From Polytrichum commune (lineage: Eukaryota; Streptophyta; Polytrichopsida; Polytrichales; Polytrichaceae): DNA of 64,000 bases. Numbering within the stretch: the first letter of the stretch is position 1; each line of letters begins with the position of its first letter. This document shows, one piece after another, positions 10,270 to 21,669 of this stretch. A program made the translations under genes and the position numbers. Under the pieces are notes generated by a model. That model saw only the letters and a list, made by a program, of their open reading frames with translations, ran no database searches and was not told the DNA's origin. The stretch lies in the NCBI GenBank assembly GCA_950295325.1, contig OX485806.1, positions 18,972,001-19,036,000 on the forward strand, written 5' to 3'.

Positions 10270-12967
10270 GTTCAGGGGATCAGAAATAGCCAAATTACGA
10301 TAGACTCCTGACCTCTTCAACGTCACTTGTGTATGCCATACTGAAGCGAAGCTTGGGTGTTGTGTATTCTGTGTATTCTGTTGTATGGAAAGTTGAGTTG
10401 CCTGGTCACTTTGTATGATGTTTTGAATCTGATCTCGAAGCATCCCAGTTCACTTCGCCGCATACTAACCTCTGAACTCAGGAGTTTATAACGTCGATGC
10501 TAAAGGTTCAACGTTTATCGAGGATCCCAATGAACACTTTTTTTCTTTTTTTTAAAATTTTTTTAAAGAAAGAGACCATCACGAAGTTGCTTGGTAATCT
10601 TATGGTTTGTTTCTAAAACCAAATCTCATTCAATTCATTCCTCAAGAAGCACTTGATTGTTCAACAAGAAGTTGCTTACAGACACCTTACTTTCAACTTT
10701 CCACAAAACAACCTATGAAACATAGCCATAATTTTGAATCACAGTCATCATTCCATCACCGCCGTTTCTAAATATCCATAACAATAGTGCATAAGGATAC
10801 ATGAGGTTCTTATGTGGTCACTAAGACTTCTTGACCAAACCTTATGATTGAGTTGTATATATGGCAAGGTTTGTAGTTAACAACGAGTACCAAAAAGACA
10901 CGTCTCACAAAAATAAACTCCATCTTAAGTTCAATAATTAATACAACTGGGAGGGTCTATGAAGAAATTCTCCACTTTGACCAATTGCATCTCAACTCCG
11001 ATTCTAAAACTTGAATTGACAATCTTCATGATATGCAATTCTTGCTAATCGGCTAACACAATTCTCAATCCAAGCCACTGGGAAGCAAATGATTGAAGTT
11101 CTTTGCAGAGTTGGAAGTGCCTACAACATCATCACATACCTTGGCGTTTTGATTTCCACTCTAGTCCCATAAGTCTTTTGAATTCTTGGACTTTAAAAAC
11201 AATTTCATTGTAGTGCACGATTGTAGTGCAAAAATACTTACCAAAGAAGAAGGATTAGAATTCTTTGAACTAATGTATGTGGACCTTATGTGGTCAGTCT
11301 TCTTGATCGGACGTTTATATTTGAGTGATATATATGGGAATGCTCGTGATTTAGAATGGGCACCCAAGAAAAGATGTGTTGCTATGGGATTAGACTACAT
11401 GCCTAAACTACTACCAACCACTTATAGGTTCAGTGTTCAACATACTTGAAAGAGCCTATATAATTACTCAAAGAGAAACTTAGAGAATCTCCAATGACCT
11501 CTTATAATTTCAATATCTCATCTTCAATTTCAAACCTTGAAACGACATTGATCTTCATGATTGACAATTGCTGACCATATAAGACAATTCATGTTCCGCT
11601 GTAACGGCCAAAATTGCATGTGCAGATGGATATCACAACATTACTCAACCTACTAGTCCTACTCCCTTTTCTAATAGGAGTTAGCCAGTGTTGAGTTTGA
11701 AAGTGCCATGCAATCTCATGGAACTAGTTCTTTAATGGGAGAAACAAAAGAGGTGCTTAGGTAGAAAAAGGCAGGGGCCCATGGCAGACAAATGTTGTTG
11801 TGATAAAAAATTAAATGAAATTTTTTTGGGGGAAGAGAAGACGAAGACAAAAGTAGACAAGAGAATGGTAAAAATTGATTAGTTGATTTATTTTTATTTT
11901 TATTTTTATTTTCAAAACTACCCTTTCAAACCAGATTTAGAAAAAACCAACACAGTCACTTTTTGGTGCATGGTCATTCCTCTCAGTCCACATTCGGTTT
12001 ACACCTAGTGAGGGGCCCAAAGACTTTGCAAATGGATTTTTTTAAGATACCGGATCATGAAAGTTGGACCATGAAGTCAAACCATGGAAAAAGGCCATCT
12101 TCCATGGTCCAACTTCATGGTATAGTTGTAAACCGGTCCTCAGTAATGTTCATTTTGCAAAGGTGACCCACCATAAGTGGGAGACAATGGTTACAAAGTT
12201 CCCGGCACTAAGGATGCAGCATGCACCCTAGTGCATGCGCAATGCATCAGTGGCAACAACATGGCCACATCCAAGATATATTTTATGCATATATATATAC
12301 ATATATATATACATAGATGAAGCGAGATTTCTTCGATGTCAGAACGTCGACGAACGATGTGTGTGCATGTGTGCGTGCATGCTTGGGCCTGCCCTGCAAC
12401 GGCTCAGAACCCGTCCGGAGTTAAGACTTAACTTCACTAGTTGAACTGCCACATCCTGGCACTCATCTGCCTGCACAAGTTACCACACAATGGCTGTTGT
12501 CAGTGAAGTCCGATCGAAGCGAAGTTATGTGGCCAGTTGCAATTAATCGGGCCACGCAAATTGGAGCCAATATAGTGTATATCATTTCCTGACGAATATA
12601 CATTTACACATCAGCAATCAGTATCATCTTACATGTTCTTGTCAACGATGCTTCGAAATTCAGCTAAGGTAGATGACACTGTTCTCTTTTGGCACAAATT
12701 GAAAAGAATCGATTGCAAGAAAAGAACCAAATGCAAGCGTGGATGACACGAAATCCATCAGATGAGCAGATGCTCTAGACTAGTGTTGAATCTTTGAATG
12801 GTTCTTGTTAGCAATTGACTGGGATTCCAATGTACCAAAGTATGCTGTATTTGAAGTCTGTGTGTAATTGTTATACGGGCTCAAAGTTTTGTTGGTACAT
12901 GATCAAAACCCAACACATGATTTTGGTGTCCACGTGATGGACATGATGTGGACCAATATGTATAATC
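10270..12967. other. non-genic spacer
   Basis: No gene supported. Simple repeats include a TTTTTA-type run at about 11888-11911 and an AT/ATAC-rich run at about 12284-12316. ORFs of 67-87 codons (11161-11449, 11963-12166, 12235-12444) have no family features, and the last reads through the AT repeat. Confidence 0.5.
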
Positions 12968-13485
12968 AAGGTCGAGGCATCTGTAGTCGACCAAGTCCAT
13001 TTGACCACTCACTAGGGTCATGTAATGCTGACATGGATGAGATCTATAGTTTTTTTGGGAACATACTTAAAAAGTTTATGTGATAATGGCTTGTGAATGA
13101 TTAAGGTTGAGGCATCTATAACTGATAAAATAAGAGAGTTTGCATTTGTTGAGGAGGAGTAGTAGCATGGAGTTACTTTTCTCGCGGAGAGAGACGAATT
13201 TTAACGATAATGCATTTTTCTTCATGAATATCGAAAAATATTTTGGAAGCGGTAAAGTTAGGGTAACACAGAGTCGAGCTATAGGTTAACCCATAAGGCT
13301 CATCTAAATGCTAATGCTTGCCTAGGACAGTTGTCAAAACTCTTATGAGGGTAATCCATCATAAGTTGCCAGCACATAAGGTCGAGGCATCCATAGTTGA
13401 CCATGTCCATTTAACTGCTCACTAGGGTCATGTAATTCCGATGTGGATGAGATCTATGTGTTTAAGGTGAACAAATTTTTGAAGA
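12968..13485. repeat. rearranged copy of a GAGGCAT-ended TIR repeat
   Basis: Block X (starting AAGGTCGAGGCATC) occurs at 12968-13102 and again at about 13378-13480. Between them, 13103-13377 starts AAGGTTGAGGCATC and is the inverted counterpart of the right part of the copy at 14928-15332. The arrangement X, inverted Y, X shows internal rearrangement of one element family. Confidence 0.65.
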
Positions 13486-14927
13486 CCACAATTACTCTCA
13501 ATTGTAGCTAGGTTAGCTTTAGTCTATAGCTATTCATGCGGAGGTTAGTGTTGGGTGGGGGAGGCTTCTTCGAACTCCACATTTGCTACGAGAGAGGTTG
13601 CCTCGAGGGAAGGCCATTATACTGAGTCACTAACATAAGTTCTTTTGGAGTGTGTTTTTTCCCGGTCTCACTGCAAGTTGCTGCTGATCTAATTGAAACC
13701 CCCCTTGCCCAAACCTATGATTTTTTTATATCATTTGGAATTTCAAGATTCCTTTGTTAATAGAAGGAGAGGTGTGACTCTCATATGCAACATTGTCCTC
13801 TCACTTATTGTCACTTCAATGTTTGTTGCATATGAGCATATCTCCCACCCATCCATACCAAAAATAGGTTATGTATAATCATTGTCAAATCAACTTCCAA
13901 AAGTAATTCTCTGCCTACATAGAAACTATCTCATGATGTTTTTGTTGGGTGTACATTATGAGAGGTAAGTTGGTATCTCGTATCCATTTGTCTCCCCCCC
14001 AAATGCTTGCGGTGTGTTCATCTCAGTTACGCCTTTCAACACTAATAAGTAGTCTCTAAAGCTAATTCGAATGTTGAATCAACTTCAAAAAGTAATCTCC
14101 GAACCACTTACCTACTAATTCAAAAACGTCGGGATGAACTCGAGGTATGTAGGTTCACAATAAGGTAAATATGTCTAATTCATTTTCTTCTCTTAATCAG
14201 ACACCTAAATTTGAGTGGTACGCTCTAAATAACCTTCCTAATATCGCGCCTATGCCAACCCAAGTGCACATGATGTTAAGGAGGTCTACAATGTTAACAT
14301 GGATGGATGATAATACAAAATTAGTGTACCATGTGACATTATGGAATACACAAAGTCAACATTGCAATAATGACAATAACGACAATGATGACAACGTGAT
14401 GTGTGCAAGCATGTGGTTTGAATTCTTCGGTGGATTATTGAATGTCAAAACCCATGATATATGAGAGGGAAATGTTACATCAAGAAGGGAGATTTAAATT
14501 GAGCATATCCATTTTCTAGGGTTTTGAGATATAAGAGAGGGAGTGACATTACGGAGGTTAGGGTATATGTGGTTAGGTATCGCTCTAAAAATATATTAAT
14601 AAAAAGACGTGTGTTTAAAAAATATTGGACTACATGCTAAACATATGATAACCAATCTAGGTTCAAATGTAGTGAACATAATTTGGGGAACATACATGAC
14701 TAATTAATGAGCACAAGAATCATCAATAAGATATTCATTTGAGTTTCCAAAAACTATGAGAAAAGCGACAATGGCCTCGATTTGGATTCACTAACCATCT
14801 CGTACTAATCGTGTGTTTCATATCCTAGTAACTTAGAAGTGGGCTAGTAAAAAAAGTTAACCATTTAAGATCCATCTACCTTATCTACCAATGTCATTGC
14901 TTAGCTACAACCACAACCACAATTGCT
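13486..14927. other. spacer with low-complexity ORFs
   Basis: The 97-codon ORF at 14171-14464 has an Asn/Asp run from a repetitive GACAAT-like tract and no recognisable domain. A sequence near 14545-14570 (GTGACATTACGG then AGGTTAGGGT) resembles a degraded pogo-like terminus. Confidence 0.4.
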
Positions 14928-15332
14928 AAGGCCGAGGCATTCATAGTCGACCAAGTCCATTTCACTGCTCACTCGGGTCATGTAGAGCTGACATGGATTA
15001 GATTTATATTTTTTAGGCGAACACAACTAGGATTTATGTGATGATGACTTGTGATTGATTACCCTTACAAGACTTTTGACAACTGTCATAGCCAAGTATT
15101 AGCATTCAAATGAGAGTTTATGGGTTAACCTATAAATTGACTAGGTGTTAACCTAACTTTACCGCTTCAAATTTTGCAGCAATTTCCATAGTCACGAAAA
15201 AAAACATAACTTTTTCTGGCATTATCCTTATAATTTGTTCCTCTTGGCAAGAAAATAATTGCCTGCTATTACTACTCCTCAACACATGCAAACTCTCTTA
15301 TTTTATTTGTAGGTTATAGATGCCTCAACCTT
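14928..15332. mobile_element. MITE-like TIR element, about 405 bp
   Basis: The ends AAGGCCGAGGCATTCATAG (left) and CTATAGATGCCTCAACCTT-like (right) are imperfect inverted repeats. Flanks are ATTGCT on the left and AATGCT on the right, so the target duplication is ambiguous. Its two halves recur separately at 12968-13480. No coding capacity. Confidence 0.65.
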
Positions 15333-15452
15333 AATGCTAGATTGACAGCCACCAGTAATTTGCCATGAGTAATGACAGTGAAGGAAATCTGGTCAACTTC
15401 CAGTAAAGGTCATGTATACAGTGGACCGATTGAATGCTTGCACTAATACTAA

Positions 15453-15496
15453 TACTACTACTACTACTACTACAACAACAACAGCTACGACTACTG
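15453..15496. repeat. ACT/ACA trinucleotide microsatellite
   Basis: Runs of ACT triplets pass into ACA/GCT-like triplets upstream of segmental copy A. Confidence 0.8.
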
Positions 15497-15789
15497 CCGT
15501 TGCAGTAATGTTAATGGATTGGCCAACAATTCATCAAAAGTAGCCCAGTCGTACTTAAAAAGGTTGGCATATTTACAAAGTACATACATTCACTCACCTT
15601 GAATGCATTCATCATTCATACCGTAACCGGAGAAGATGCGAAGGGAGAAGTGGGGTGATTATGGTGGCATCATGGGAGCAGCTGAAGACTCGGCCACCAT
15701 AACTCCTGATCCACCTCCATGGTAATCTTAGAAAGGCCGCCCACCGACTTTTCTGTAAGTTAATGAAAGTTAAGTGAACCTTTTAAAGT

Positions 15790-16010
15790 AGTTGCCTGGA
15801 TGATGATCATCAAGTTTGCAGATTGAGGGAACCTGGGGCGGGAGTGAATGCGGATGGTGACGGGCCCGCCGCGACCGCAGGGATCCGCGTGTCTGGGCGA
15901 TGGGCATTGGATGATGATGTTGTTGTTGGTGGTGTAGCTGAACTTTGCTCAATCGGTGAATCAGTTAATCGGAGGAGGGGGATTGTAGGAGAAGATCGAT
16001 GGAGGAGGTA
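15790..16010 (+). promoter_or_regulatory. conserved upstream blocks, putative promoter or 5' leader of copy A gene
   Basis: Two short blocks (about 15790-15832 and 15940-16010) are nearly identical to 19653-19695 and about 19805-19876, while the sequence between and after them has diverged. The 130-codon ORF across this stretch in copy A is frameshifted and short in copy B, so the conservation is not of that reading frame. A regulatory or leader role is inferred. Confidence 0.35.
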
Positions 16011-16685
16011 TTTTGGAAGGGGTGTGGGTAGGGAGGTGGCCGTGGATTCTCATTCGCCGAGTGCGCTGCGGGTGCGGGGAGGTTGTGGATTGGGGGGCCT
16101 TTTTGTTGTTCTTGATCTTGTTATGGGTTCAATTTGCCGTTGGTGGATTGATTGGAAGTTCACTACTCATCAGTCTCTTTTTGTCGCCGACTTTTGGCAG
16201 AACCTGGAGACATGAACCAACTGGTGACCCCGATCTCGGTGCTATTGTGAAGCAACTTTAGCGCTTGAAAAACCTCTTGTCCTCCCCAGAGCATTCCTGG
16301 TGGTGGAACTTCGGAGGTGTGTACTTCGGGTTATTTATTAATCGGTGACGAACAGTTGCGAAAGTTTTCGGGAATTGTCCTCTCGCAGCTTGTGGGGGGT
16401 GAAGGGATCGTTCTTGGTGGTTTAAACTTCAAACGTCACTCGGGGTTATAATGCCGGTAACAAACAAATTGCGAGGAAGCTTGTGGTTGAGTGAGGTTAC
16501 GGCGAGGAATGTCACGCAATCGATCATCAGCGGCAACTAAGTAGCTGCACAGCGCCTGCTAAAAGTTTCAAGTGATCGTGTCTCTTCTATCTGGCCTCAG
16601 AGGTGAAAGCTTGGTGAAGAATCTCGGTCCCAAAGCAATCGGTGTGGCGAGAGGGAGAATTGATTGATTCGAAAAAAAAATTGCG

Positions 16686-17408
16686 ATGCCTGGACTGATT
16701 GTGGACAGGTACACTTGTTCGGGAGAGACGCAATCGATCGGGGGAGGCTACAAGCTTCCCACAGGTCTGGAGCCACCAAAGACCGGAGGCATGTTGAACC
16801 GAGGGTCAGACCGACGTTTCAGATTCTCCCCAGAGAAAACAGCCAGGTCAACACTCCAGAACTCCATCATCGCCAGTATGGAAGCACCCGAGTTGGAGTT
16901 TTTCGCAACCGCCAATATTAGCAGCCGCGACTACGCAAGCATGGACGCAGCTACCGCTAACGGGAGCAGCAGCCCCACGATGCTCTCCAGCTCCGACTTC
17001 GCACCCGCAAGACACTCCACCGCATGCTGCACAGATCTCGCATTGCGTCGCGAGATTCGCAAGAAATTCGCCAATCAGCAACAACATCAGCAACTGCAGC
17101 AGGAGAAGCAGAGCGGTTACTCGCTTGCGAACTCGAGCTCTACCCTCAGCTTGGGGCATAGCTTCCGGAGGGAGATCGAAGCGGAAGACCGTGCGGAGAA
17201 TCTGCAACTGTGGGAGGAGTTCGACCAACCTCTGAACGGGAAGAAAGCTGTGCCACATTCGTGGCATGGTGAGTCACATGGGAACCATTCCGGGAAGAAG
17301 CTCGAAAACTCGCTCCGCAAAACCAAATGCCTCGTGCAAGGGTTCTTCCAAACGTTGGGGTTTTCGTCACGGAGGAGCTCCTCAGGAGTGTTCCGCAGGG
17401 CATCGTAA
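16686..17408 (+). CDS. unrecognised 240-aa Gln/Ser-rich protein, copy A
   Basis: I do not recognise this family. The 240-codon uninterrupted ORF is duplicated at 20629-21351 with about six amino-acid differences, so it is probably a real, constrained gene. Visible features are a short N-terminal motif GLEPPKTGG at about residues 27-35, a Ser/Thr-rich middle, a Gln/His-rich stretch (FANQQQHQQLQQEKQ) near residues 120-135, a charged segment REIEAEDRAENLQLWEEF near 160-180, and a basic, Ser-rich C-terminus ending FRRAS. There is no signal peptide or membrane segment; a soluble or nuclear protein is possible. The ATG was chosen because it, and about 50 bases before it, are the same in both copies. 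No intron is needed. Confidence 0.6.
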   Translation: MPGLIVDRYTCSGETQSIGGGYKLPTGLEPPKTGGMLNRGSDRRFRFSPEKTARSTLQNSIIASMEAPELEFFATANISSRDYASMDAATANGSSSPTMLSSSDFAPARHSTACCTDLALRREIRKKFANQQQHQQLQQEKQSGYSLANSSSTLSLGHSFRREIEAEDRAENLQLWEEFDQPLNGKKAVPHSWHGESHGNHSGKKLENSLRKTKCLVQGFFQTLGFSSRRSSSGVFRRAS

Positions 17409-17494
17409 TATTGTAATGCGAAATGGTTAGGTGATAAAATGGAAAGAAACACCATCCTAGTGGTTGGATTTTTCTGACCAACCCTTTGTCGCTC

Positions 17495-17592
17495 CGCCGA
17501 ATGAAAGGTGTCGTCCAAGGATTTCTTCCAAAGTTGGGGTTTCGTCGTGGCGTTGAAGCACCTCAGGATTCCGCTAAGGTATGATTCCCCAT
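17495..17592 (+). repeat. decayed 3' coding module 1, copy A
   Basis: Resembles the end of the preceding ORF (about 17320-17406). Shared order: GTCCAAGGATTTCTTCCAAA, GTTGGGGTTTCGTC, CCTCAGGATTCCGC. It is not in frame with the ORF, which already stopped at 17408. The front half of the module, still visible in copy B at 21425-21480, is lost here. Confidence 0.65.
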
Positions 17593-17644
17593 GAATTTTG
17601 CACAAAAGAATTCGAGGCAGGGTTGGTGCTCTATCGATAGAAGA

Positions 17645-17862
17645 GCATCTGCATATGGTGAGAGATGGAAGATATTTGCAACCTTTGAGCGGCAAGCAAG
17701 CACTCGTGGTACCGCGAGTCGCATGGGGATCATTCTGGGAAGAAGCTCGAAAACTCGGTGCTCCGAATCAAAGGGTTCTTTCAAAAGCTTTAAGAGTCTT
17801 TACAGAGTCGAAGCTCCTTCGGATTCCGCAAGGCATCAGAATTCTGCAATGCTGAGTTAGAT
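17645..17862 (+). repeat. decayed 3' coding module 2, copy A
   Basis: A longer degenerate copy of the ORF's 3' segment. It includes GAGTCGCATGGGGATCATTC and GGGAAGAAGCTCGAAAACTC, matching 17271-17312, then an AAGGGTTCTTTC block and a TTCGGATTCCGCAAGGCATC end. The reading frame is broken, so it should not encode the module as protein. Confidence 0.7.
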
Positions 17863-19014
17863 GATAGGCAAAAAACATTATCAGAGTGGCAGCTTTTGAT
17901 CAGATACTTTGGATTAGGAAGGAAGGCATGTGAATTGTGTCAAAGCGCTCGCCGATCTGCGACGTGTCTTGAAGAAGGCTCTCTCTTCTCTGCAGCAAGC
18001 AGAGCCATGTGTTTTTTGCTCGCACATCGGCAAGCCCTTTGACACGATTACACTCCCCTCGCAACTCATCTCAGTTGTTTGATGGAACCCGTTCCGTGTA
18101 CCTTTGTAGAAGTGAATCCGAGGCAGGGTTGTCAGTGATGGCTGAGAATGAATTTTCTCTCTCAATTCCTTTCATTCTGCCCTCTCTCCCTTATGTGCAC
18201 ATATTGAGGAGAGATGCAAGATAATTGCACTGCAATGTGGGAGAGGTAGTTGGAGTGCTAGAAACCAAATGACTTTTTGGTGCCACCATGACGCTCCGTT
18301 TGCGAATTGTGAGCTCTGGTGGAACACTATGAAATCTGAAATATGTACAATAGATCGTATCAAGACAAAACCTTTGTTACTGCAAATCCTTGTCTCTGCA
18401 AACACTTTTTTTCAAGAACTTTTTTTCTTGAGCATTGCGAATGGGTGTGCATATCATCATGAGGGAATAAATCATGTGCATGTCACCACGGAAGAAAATG
18501 TTGAGGTGACTTTTGCCCTGTTTTAGTTCGCTTCATCCTCTTTGTCTCTGGATCAATGTGAGTGCATGTGCGTATAATGAGGAATGGATGATTGAATTGC
18601 ATTCGGGAAACTGGAAGGGTTGGTGGTTTTGAGAGGACTTTTGGGCCATTTTCGGTGCTTCGAATATCGGTATCTCCAGGGCACGATGTTTCCCAATAAT
18701 GGCGATTGTGACCTCCGATCGAACACTTGGAAGTATGTCAGAAACTAAATTTTAAGATATGCTCTGTTTGATTCACTTCATCCCCTGTCTTTGGATCATT
18801 GTGAGTGGACGTGCATATGATGAGGAATGGACTATTGAATTTCATTCGGAAAACTGGAAGGGGTGGTGGGTTTGAGTTATTTTGCGGCTTACGTTATTCG
18901 CTTAGAATGATTAACTTCGAGGTGCATCCCCTGAGAACTAAATTCTTCCAGTACTGGCGATCATGAGCATCAATCGAACACCTTCGAATCTTGACACTAT
19001 GTGCAAAAGAATGC

Positions 19015-19639
19015 AAGACAAGTGCTGTGATGATACATTATTACCCTACTATCTGGGAGGTGGCTGTTATGCAATTGGAGGTGACTTTGGCACATTCCAG
19101 CTTCGGCCATTTGTCAAGTACTTCGAATTATTGGCATTTGAATTTCCCTCACCCATTGAATTCCCATGTAGTGGCCAGATTAGTAAGCTCTGATTTTCGA
19201 ATGACACTCTCGAAAGCTGACAACAAGAGATCGTTGCAAGGTTGAGTTCATCCTGGGCCCAATCTTCGCCATGTCCATTGTCAATCTTCAGAATTTGCAT
19301 CAGTTTAATCCCAGTCACTGGTGATAGTAAGTTCTGATTGGTACATAGAACATTCTTGAAACCTGCCGAAGTGAGAGCAGCAGAACAGCAAATGAGAGCT
19401 ACGCTAAACATCTGATTGGGCGTGAAATATAAATTCGAGAGGTATTGGTGACTTGTCATGTAGCACCAAGTGTCATGTGACAACCTCTCTAGCTGCCACC
19501 CAGTGACTGCAACGCAATTAGTGTGCGTTGATGACGAATACTCTGGCCACACTACAAAAGATGTTTAGTGTAGTTTGCGATGAAAACCGTCAAATACAGT
19601 CAACGAGTTTAATGTGAAACAACTCCTCGGTGTGGTAAA
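19015..19639. other. unique spacer between duplication copies
   Basis: About 620 bp without a partner in the other copy. ORFs on both strands (19067-19552 minus, 161 codons; 18963-19245 plus) overlap and lack motifs. A short block at 19566-19612 resembles 24840-24886. Confidence 0.5.
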
Positions 19640-20628
19640 TTTAGAAAGGCTGAAGTTGCCTGGATGATGATGATCATCAAGTTTGCAGATTGAGGGAGAC
19701 TTTTGGGGGGGGAGTGAATGCGGATGGTAATGGCCCCGCCGCGACCGCAGGGGTGCACGTGACAGGTCGATGGACATTGGATGATGTTGTTGTTGTTGAA
19801 GATGAACTTTGCTCAATCGGCGAATCAATTAATCGGAGGAGGGGGATTGAAGGAGAAGATCGATGGAGGAGGCATCTTTGAAAGGGTGTGGGTTGGGAGG
19901 TGGGTTCAGATTCTCATTTGCAGAAAGAGCTGCGGGTGCGGGGAGGTTGTGGATTAGTTGTAGGTTTCTATTTAAGTTCAATTTGCCGTTGGTGGATTGA
20001 AAGTTCACCTCGTCAGTTTCATTTATGAGCGGTATATCTTCTGGTCGCCGACTTGTTAACCTGGAGATATAAACCAACTGCTACCCCAATCGAGGCTTTT
20101 GTGAAGCAACTTAGCATCAGAAACACTGTGCTCTTCTTCTCCCAAGAGCATTCTTGGTGGTGAAACTTAGGGGGTGACGAAGAGACAATTTTCAAAAGCT
20201 TGTTGGGGAATATCCTCTCTACCTGGTAGTCGAACTTCAGACGTGCGTACTTCGGGTTATGTAACCGGTGACAGACAATTGTGAACGTTTTTGGGAAACT
20301 GTCCTCTTGCAGCTTGTAGAGCACAGTGTGCAAGCGTGATCATTCTCGGTTGTCAAAAATTCGGAGGTCACTTGGAATGTGGTGCTGGTGACAGACAAAT
20401 TGCGAAGCTTGCTATACCTAAGTTACAGCTGCACATCCTACTGCGAAAAGCTACAAGTGTTCGCGTCTCTCTCCGTCTCGGAATTGCTGCATGGACACTC
20501 GGTGCAGCGACGAAGCTTCTTCCTCGGCCTATGTGGACTCAGAGATTAAGAGCTCGGTGAAGAATTTCGGTTTCAAAGAATTCGGTGTGGCGAGAGGGAG
20601 AATTGATTGATTCGAAAAAAAAATTGCG

Positions 20629-21351
20629 ATGCCTGGACTGATTGTGGACAGGTATACTTGTTCGGGAGAGACGCAATCGATAGGGGGAGGCTACAAGCTT
20701 CCCACAGGTCTGGAGCCACCAAAGACCGGAGGCATGTTGAACCGAGGGTCAGACCGACGTTTCAGATTCTCCCCAGAGAAAACAGCCAGGTCAACAATCC
20801 AGAACTCCATCATCGCCAGTATGGAAGCACCCGAGTTGGAGTTTTTCGCAACCGCCAACATTGGCAGCCGCGACTACGCAAGCATGGACGCAGCCACCGC
20901 TAACGGGAGCAGCAGCCCCACGATGCTCTCCAGCTCCGACTTCGCACCCGCAAGACACTCCACTGCATGCTGCACAGATCTCGCATTGCGTCGCGAGATT
21001 CGCAAGAAATTCGCCAATCAGCAACAACATCAGCAACTGCAGCAGGAGAAGCAGAGCGGTTACTCGCTTGCGAACTCGAGCTCTACCCTCAGCTTGGGGC
21101 ATAGCTTCCGGAGGGAAATCGAAGCGGAAGACCGTGCGGAGAATCTGCAACTGTGGGAGGAGTTCGACCAACCTCTGAACGGGAAGAAAGCTGTGCCACA
21201 TTCGTGGCATGGTGAGTCACATGGCAATCATTCCGGGAAGAAGCTCGAAAACTCGCTCCGCAAAACCAAATGCCTCGTGCAAGGGTTCTTCTACACGTTG
21301 GGGTTTTCGTCAAGGAGAAAGTCCTCAGGAGGGCTCCGCAGGGCATCATGA
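20629..21351 (+). CDS. unrecognised 240-aa Gln/Ser-rich protein, copy B
   Basis: Paralogue of the ORF at 16686-17408, with the same length and start. Differences seen are STIQ for STLQ near residue 57, NIGS for NISS near 78, and four changes in the last 20 residues (FYTLG, RRKSSGGL). All Gln-rich, charged and GLEPPKTGG features are kept. Several nucleotide changes are silent. Clustering of replacements at the C-terminus, next to the decayed repeat modules, is notable. Function unknown; expression is not shown by the sequence. Confidence 0.6.
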   Translation: MPGLIVDRYTCSGETQSIGGGYKLPTGLEPPKTGGMLNRGSDRRFRFSPEKTARSTIQNSIIASMEAPELEFFATANIGSRDYASMDAATANGSSSPTMLSSSDFAPARHSTACCTDLALRREIRKKFANQQQHQQLQQEKQSGYSLANSSSTLSLGHSFRREIEAEDRAENLQLWEEFDQPLNGKKAVPHSWHGESHGNHSGKKLENSLRKTKCLVQGFFYTLGFSSRRKSSGGLRRAS

Positions 21352-21419
21352 TTTTGTAATGGCGAAAAGGTTAGGTGATAGGATGGTAAGAAACATCATC
21401 ATAGTCTTTTGAGCAACGC

Positions 21420-21575
21420 TTGCGCGGCATGGCGAGTCACAAGGAACCATTCCAGGACGAAGCTCGAAAGCTCTCTCCACTGAACGAAAGGTGTCGTCCA
21501 AGGATTCTCCCAAACGTTGAGATTGTCGTGGCCGAGTTGAAGCTCCTCAAGATTCCGATAAGGCATGAATATTGT
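21420..21575 (+). repeat. decayed 3' coding module 1, copy B
   Basis: More complete than its counterpart in copy A. It keeps the front of the module (GGCATGGCGAGTCACAAGGA, then ACCATTCC and GAAGCTCGAAAG), which matches 21204-21255 in the ORF, followed by the GTCCAAGGATTCTCCCAAAC block. The frame is broken relative to the ORF. Confidence 0.7.
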
Positions 21576-21605
21576 ACAAAAATTCCGAGGCAGGATTGGT
21601 GACTG

Positions 21606-21610
<5 letters not shown>

Positions 21611-21662
<52 letters not shown>
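21611..21662. repeat. (TC)n microsatellite, about 52 bp
   Basis: An uninterrupted TC dinucleotide run between decayed modules 1 and 2 of copy B. The corresponding position in copy A (about 17625-17645) has no such run. Confidence 0.95.
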
Positions 21663-21666
<4 letters not shown>

Positions 21667-21669
21667 TAC

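Larger units (their letters stand above)
15727..19014 (+). repeat. segmental duplication, copy A
   Basis: Colinear with 19640-22839. Shared landmarks in order are a leader block at about 15790-15832, a second conserved block at about 15940-16010 (with ATCGGAGGAGGGGGATTG), the 240-codon ORF, decayed 3' modules, a GACACGATT-containing block, a TGCCACCATGACGCTCCG block, and a terminal block around ATGAGCATCAATCGAACA. Copy A also has an internal tandem repeat (about 18545-18625 and 18780-18865) that is single in copy B. Confidence 0.85.

Noticed and set aside
14171-14464. 97-codon ORF with an Asn/Asp run
   Set aside because: The run comes from a GACAAT-like simple repeat; no other coding evidence.
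15823-16215. 130-codon ORF upstream of the copy A gene
   Set aside because: The matching stretch in copy B (19690-19881) is frameshifted and stops after 63 codons, so the reading frame is not conserved; treated as leader or promoter.
16848-17267. 139-codon minus-strand ORF, also present at 20791-21210
   Set aside because: Antisense shadow of the 240-codon ORF; its conservation is explained by the coding strand.
17117-17695. 192-codon minus-strand ORF across the ORF end and module 1
   Set aside because: No counterpart of that length in copy B and no domain; antisense shadow.
19067-19552. 161-codon minus-strand ORF in the spacer between duplicates
   Set aside because: No motif, no second copy, and overlapping ORFs on the other strand; not enough to call a gene.
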